A stretch of 11,894 nucleotides of DNA from Euperipatoides rowelli (Eukaryota > Onychophora > Udeonychophora > Euonychophora > Peripatopsidae), in assembly GCA_003024985.2 (NCBI GenBank), contig PXIH01S0005845.1. One strand, written 5' to 3'. Shown one piece after another: positions 8,518 through 11,894 of this stretch (the first letter of the stretch is position 1; every line of letters starts with the position of its first letter). The notes under the pieces are model-generated. The model was not told where the DNA came from, did not search any database, and saw nothing but the letters and a program-made list of their open reading frames with translations. The position numbers and the translations under genes were made by a program.

Positions 8518-9107
8518 GAGTGGTGCTGGTCTGTGGAAAAATTTCATTGGGCCGCAGAAAAATATCCGCAAAAAAAAAAATACATCTTTATATCGCATTA
8601 TTATTACGGTATTATCATTGTTAGTTACAGTATTATTATTAATAAATGATGAGAGTAAGGATGTAAAAATATTAAAGTAGATCAGTAAAAAAAAAAAATT
8701 AAAACTAAATAATTAACGACTTTACTTCATAAAGCCATAAACATTTATTATTGTTAAACAATAAGATATATTGTAATACAGATTATCGTAATAAAAATCA
8801 CATATTTGTTTTCATTTGAATATTTTGAAACATATGTTTTCGCATTAAGAGATTTATATTTTTAATCATTTCAAAAATGATTTTAGGAAGAGGGGGATGA
8901 GGGATGGGGAGAGGTGGTCTCAGGGGATAGGGGGATGGGTTAGAGTGGGAAGGGAGGGGGATATCTAGAGCCTCCGTTGTATTTCAATTCACAATGGGCT
9001 TTACAGCTAGTTAAAAAATAAACAATTCATTGTCTCGTATAATTACCGGTCCATGTAAAATTATTCGTCAGTCCGCCGGTCCACGATAAAAAGGTTGGAA
9101 ACTACTG
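8518..9107. mobile_element. Non-autonomous hAT element, about 590 bp
   Basis: The element is bracketed by 8-bp target-site duplications (8510-8517 and 9108-9115). The right end, read inward on the - strand, begins CAGTAGTTTCCAACC and continues with ATCGTGGACCGGCGGAC. The left end reads GAGTGGTGCTGGTCTGTGG followed by TTGGGCCGCAG. GGTCCGYGG and AAAGGTTGGAAACTACTGCTC words like these are typical of the ends of animal hAT MITEs (established family knowledge). The two termini agree only over the first few bases, so the left end may be damaged. The interior is AT-rich with a G-rich tract at 8892-8960 and has no transposase, so it depended on a full-length relative for movement. Confidence 0.7.
8892..8960 (+). 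other. G-quadruplex-prone G-rich tract
   Basis: Nine runs of three to five G occur within 69 bases (8892-8896, 8901-8903, 8906-8909, 8923-8926, 8930-8934, 8937-8939, 8947-8949, 8952-8954, 8956-8960). Most are separated by 1 to 7 bases, so several overlapping sets satisfy the usual G3-N1-7 rule. It lies on the sense strand of the + gene's intron and so would be present in its pre-mRNA. Confidence 0.8.
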
Positions 9108-9115
9108 CTCTAGAT
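9108..9115. repeat. Right target-site duplication CTCTAGAT
   Basis: This is the partner of CTCCAGAT at 8510-8517, with one difference. It is the classic form of hAT target site. Confidence 0.65.
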
Positions 9116-9218
9116 TACTTTGTCCAAGAAACTTCTATATTATTATTTATAAAAGGAAATCATTGGCTAAGTAATGTATTATTTGTAGATGTTTAAATTG
9201 GCTCCCCTCCCCTCGATA

Positions 9219-9600
9219 TATTCACAAAACAATTTGAATTAGCATAATAGAATAATAACCATGACTGTCTGAAATCTACAAATTTCACCCCCCTCCCCCA
9301 AATTCAGAATTCACTTTTAAAATTAAATTTGTTTAAATTTTAACTCATGCCCTTTGTTTTATTTTTAATTTTTATATTCACTTTTTGCAAGATACTGTAT
9401 CTTTACCAAACAATTGCAAATAACAACAATAGTTGCATTATTTGTTTGAAAACTACAATTTGTTCCCATAGATTTAGAATATGCGCTTTTAAAATTAAAT
9501 GTTGTGATTAAAAATGTTTGAACTTATCACCTCTGTTTCATTTTCTATTTTTCTATTAAATTTTACAAAATATTCACAAAACAATTATAAAAACATTATA
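9219..9600. repeat. Diverged tandem repeat, about 170-180 bp period
   Basis: The anchor A-CAATT after TATTCAC-AAA (or TATCTTTACCAAA) occurs at about 9221, 9401 and 9571. Within the first two units, matching blocks appear in order: GAAATCTACAAATTT versus GAAAACTACAATTT; CTTTTAAAATTAAAT in both; AACTCATGCCCTTTGTTTTA versus AACTTATCACCTCTGTTTCA. The third unit is only begun. No function is evident. Confidence 0.55.
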
Positions 9601-9930
9601 TAATAATAATGATGATTACTCTCTTAGAAAGAAGCATAATATTATCTTGCTTACATGCTAAGCTACTAAGTTTTTGTATTTTAGTCTGAAGTGTATAGTC
9701 AGTCTCCTTGAACATTAAAGCATGATAACAAATGCAGGAGAAAAATCTAAAAAATAAAACATTAAAAAAAATAACTCGAGTTTGAATAAATATTGGAATT
9801 ATTTAATGCTTATTATGTTAGTATGATAGAGCCGGCCTAAATGTATTGAAAAAAATATCTTCATATAAAATAGCCTAGGCAAAATTATAATGTAAGCATT
9901 TCATAGCAAAATACCATTTTAAGCATTCAA

Positions 9931-9990
9931 CTTATTATTATTATTATCGCAATGGTCGTTATCATCATCCTCATTATTATTATTATTATT
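9931..9990. repeat. ATT/ATC trinucleotide microsatellite
   Basis: Runs of TTA/ATT (9932-9947 and 9972-9990) are joined by an ATC-rich interruption (ATCATCATCCTC at 9961-9972). Confidence 0.85.
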
Positions 9991-10049
9991 ACAATTTACA
10001 AAATACCTATTTATTTAATTTTATTGAGCAAAATGGTTAGTAAAAGTTA

Positions 10050-10260
10050 CCAAAAATAATCCTCCCATCTATCTTTTTACTTATCTTCCTATTTTATACC
10101 TCCCTACTTCATTTTGTTTTGTTTCGGTTTAATGTATTTAATTATCTTCATTTTACCATCTTTAATATTATTCCGTCAGAATTATCTATCTATCTACATG
10201 TAGCTCCTCAGTTAACTACCTAAACACCCACCTATAAACTCAATTTGTTTTGCCTTTCGC
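10050..10260. repeat. Pyrimidine-biased low-complexity stretch with (TATC)n
   Basis: The + strand is rich in C and T, with CCATCTATC, CTATCTATCTAC (about 10184-10196) and CTACCTAAACACCCACC. This looks like a decayed tetranucleotide repeat. No gene is seen. Confidence 0.45.
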
Positions 10261-10549
10261 TTCTAAAGTTTAATTATTGCCATTATAATTAAAAAATCCA
10301 ATTGTATATTTTATTTTGAATAATGTTGTTTTTTCCATTACAATAAAGAAAACAAAATGCATATTATATTTAGATAATATTATTTTCCAGGCAATACTTC
10401 TGGTTATTGCAGCTATTTAAAAGTCGGGGTGTATTGTTATACTTTAAAATTTTTGCCATATTCTAAGAGGCATATATAGTATATACTGTAAATACAATAG
10501 ATATTATTGTATACTGTAACATAAATTATATTTTTAATTTTTATTTTAG

Positions 10550-10744
10550 GAAACCGTTGCAGAAATCCTAACTCATAAAATTATGTATCTGGACAAATTT
10601 GCTTCTCGTAAGAAAGGGGGACCATTGTTTCCTCATTTGAATCCGGGCCGAAAATATTTTATCTGGTTTGAAGTTCGACAGAAGATTGCATTGGATAATG
10701 CAGTTCAGATGTCTTCAACTATGATATTATCAATGCAGGGTCAG
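10550..10744 (+). CDS. Internal exon of the same + strand gene
   Basis: This exon is 195 bases, exactly 65 codons, with one open frame and phase 0 at both ends. The acceptor is TTTTTATTTTAG and the donor CAG|GTAATA is somewhat weaker than consensus. The peptide starts ETVAEILTHKIMYLDKFASR and contains LNPGRKYFIWFEVRQ, then a Met/Ser-rich stretch ending SMQGQ. The L-x-PG-x-x-Y-x-x-x-F-x-V pattern resembles the end of a fibronectin-III-like or other beta-sandwich fold, but that is only a resemblance. There is no cysteine and no sequon in this exon. It follows 3302-3523 across a 7-kb intron and joins the exon at 11867. In-frame reading beyond the donor runs to a stop at about 10798 and is intronic. 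Family unidentified. Confidence 0.85.
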
Positions 10745-11594
10745 GTAATAAACAAGATATTATATAGTAGGATAGGATCATTGCTTATCATGAGGTAGTC
10801 TAATAGATATGATTGTACAATATTATATTGCTCATATTTGGTTGATTTAAATACAATAATAAATAAGTTAGCAGTATCAGTCTTACTATACATATTTATT
10901 GTTAGTCTTATTAGTTGATGAATATATGCAAATATTTTAACATTAAGAAATATTACAGTAGATTATAATATTGGACATAAGCTATGACAATACTTAAATA
11001 TACTGTAAACTATAATGGCAAATACTATTTATAAATGGTGTTGAAAAACTTGATTAATAGACAGAAGCAGAATTACGAACTGAAGACATCATGATAATAT
11101 CAAAATGTAATAAATTCAAGTACTAAAAAGAAGATGAACTAAACTATGATTGGAAAAGCTAATTATATAAGTTAATCAAAATGAACATATTGGACTTTAT
11201 ATTACTTTTTTATCCTCAATAGATTAAAATATTAAAACATTGTCAGTCTATGTTCTGATTTACTCAGTACTTCAAACGTCAATTACTAAAATTCCACACA
11301 AATGCATGGGCTAAAGTGAAAGCTTATTCAACATTATATTGACATAAAATATATAAGTTTGTAGCAGTCATAACCTTGGCCCTAGTCAGTGAGTAGTTTA
11401 GTCTGTCACAATTGGTGTTGTGTCCTGTATTTTATGCTTCAACACATCTAAGAGCTTAGACAACCAGTTTGTTTATATACGGCCTTTATTTACAGAGGAC
11501 TTGTACATATTTACTTTCTAGCAGAGTAATCGTCTGCTTCTTCTACCCTCTTCTCATTCTCGTTCTACACTCACATTACAACAATATTACTTTA

Positions 11595-11631
11595 CTGTAG
11601 ATTTCCATATACAAGAGATAGAAATCTACAG
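11595..11631. repeat. Inverted repeat CTGTAGATTTC / GAAATCTACAG
   Basis: Exact 11-bp arms (11595-11605 and 11621-11631) flank a 15-base loop. It could form a small hairpin in the intron of the + gene; no function is evident. Confidence 0.75.
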
Positions 11632-11709
11632 AATGAAATCTTATTTCATTCCTTATTATATTTATTTTTTATTGATTTGTATATATTGATTCAAATAATA
11701 GGTAAATAT

Positions 11710-11800
11710 ACCTTGTAATTTATTTATTTTGGGTAATTTAATGAAGTAAATAATAAATGTACTTTGTAATTTATTTATTTTGGGAATTGATTGATGTACT
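11710..11800. repeat. Tandem duplication with 51-bp period
   Basis: The 24-mer beginning ACYTTGTAATTTATTTATTT occurs at 11710 and again at 11761, with a single difference. The second copy then diverges (GAATTGATTGATG in place of TAATTTAATGAAG). It ends about 65 bases before the third exon's acceptor. Confidence 0.8.
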
Positions 11801-11866
11801 GTATATGTTTTTATTTTGCAATCGAATGTAATTTTATTTGATTTATTTATTTGTTTATTTCTAAAG

Positions 11867-11894
11867 GTATTGCCAATCAGCCAATCTATGTTTA
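11867..11894 (+). CDS. Start of third exon of the + strand gene (cut by window end)
   Basis: After a T-rich tract (TTTATTTGTTTATTTCTAAAG) the sequence is open in phase 0 and reads VLPISQSMF. This follows directly from the SMQGQ that ends the previous exon in phase 0. Only 28 bases are visible. The support is the acceptor, the phase and the drop in AT-richness; the exon's existence and extent depend on sequence beyond the window. Confidence 0.6.

Larger units (their letters stand above)
3524..10549 (+). other. Seven-kilobase intron filled with repeats
   Basis: The intron runs from GTAAGT to TTTTATTTTAG and joins two phase-0 exons. It hosts hAT-like sequences (3579-7017, 5774-5948, 8518-9107), a perfect hairpin (7360-7426), tandem repeats (about 4365-4580 and 9219-9600) and microsatellites. 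An additional phase-compatible exon inside it cannot be excluded, but I did not find one. The stretches 7026-7359, 7427-8030 and 8062-8509 show nothing beyond AT-rich intron sequence. Confidence 0.75.
10745..11866 (+). other. Intron, 1.1 kb
   Basis: This intron runs from GTAATA to TTTATTTCTAAAG. It contains an 11-bp inverted repeat (11595-11631), a 51-bp tandem duplication (11710-11800) and five copies of the TACTGTA/TACAGTA word. The region 11380-11590 is less AT-rich, but I recognise nothing in it. Confidence 0.6.

Overview
This window looks like nuclear DNA of an animal. It is strongly AT-rich, mostly non-coding, and carries short phase-matched exons with GT/AG splice sites inside kilobase-scale introns. 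It also holds several decayed DNA transposons of the hAT type. I see no bacterial operon, rRNA, tRNA or CRISPR array. Two single N bases (3098 and 8131) are consensus ambiguities. The species cannot be named from this sequence.

Two genes are visible, both as internal pieces. On the + strand, three exons (3302-3523, 10550-10744 and the first 28 bases of one starting at 11867) join in phase 0 throughout. They read about 148 residues of one protein. The stretch has no cysteine, carries three N-glycosylation sequons in its first exon and looks rich in beta strands. It is most likely extracellular or lumenal, and I do not recognise its family. On the - strand, two small exons (1176-1114, then 454-355) also join in phase 0. 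They read 54 residues: a basic stretch, one hydrophobic membrane-spanning segment, then a short segment with a sequon. Both of these exons use more G/C-ending codons than the + strand gene.

Layout: 1-354 lies downstream of the last - strand exon seen and is probably its next intron. 355-1176 holds the two - strand exons and a 659-base intron with a degenerate 58-bp tandem repeat. 1177-3301 has no convincing exon, although both genes need upstream exons, so the genes are either divergent and closely spaced or overlapping/nested on opposite strands. 3302-3523 is the first + exon. 3524-10549 is a 7-kb intron that has collected repeats: a possible 3.4-kb hAT-like element (3579-7017) with a smaller hAT-like element nested in it (5774-5948), a perfect 30-bp hairpin (7360-7426), a hAT element with target-site duplications and a G-quadruplex-prone tract (8518-9107), a decayed tandem array (9219-9600) and microsatellites. 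10550-10744 is the second + exon, followed by a 1.1-kb intron with a 51-bp tandem duplication close to the third exon.

The novel material here is modest: two unidentified genes in an unusual opposite-strand arrangement, a perfect fold-back palindrome and some enriched sequence motifs. I found no evidence of a new multi-gene system.
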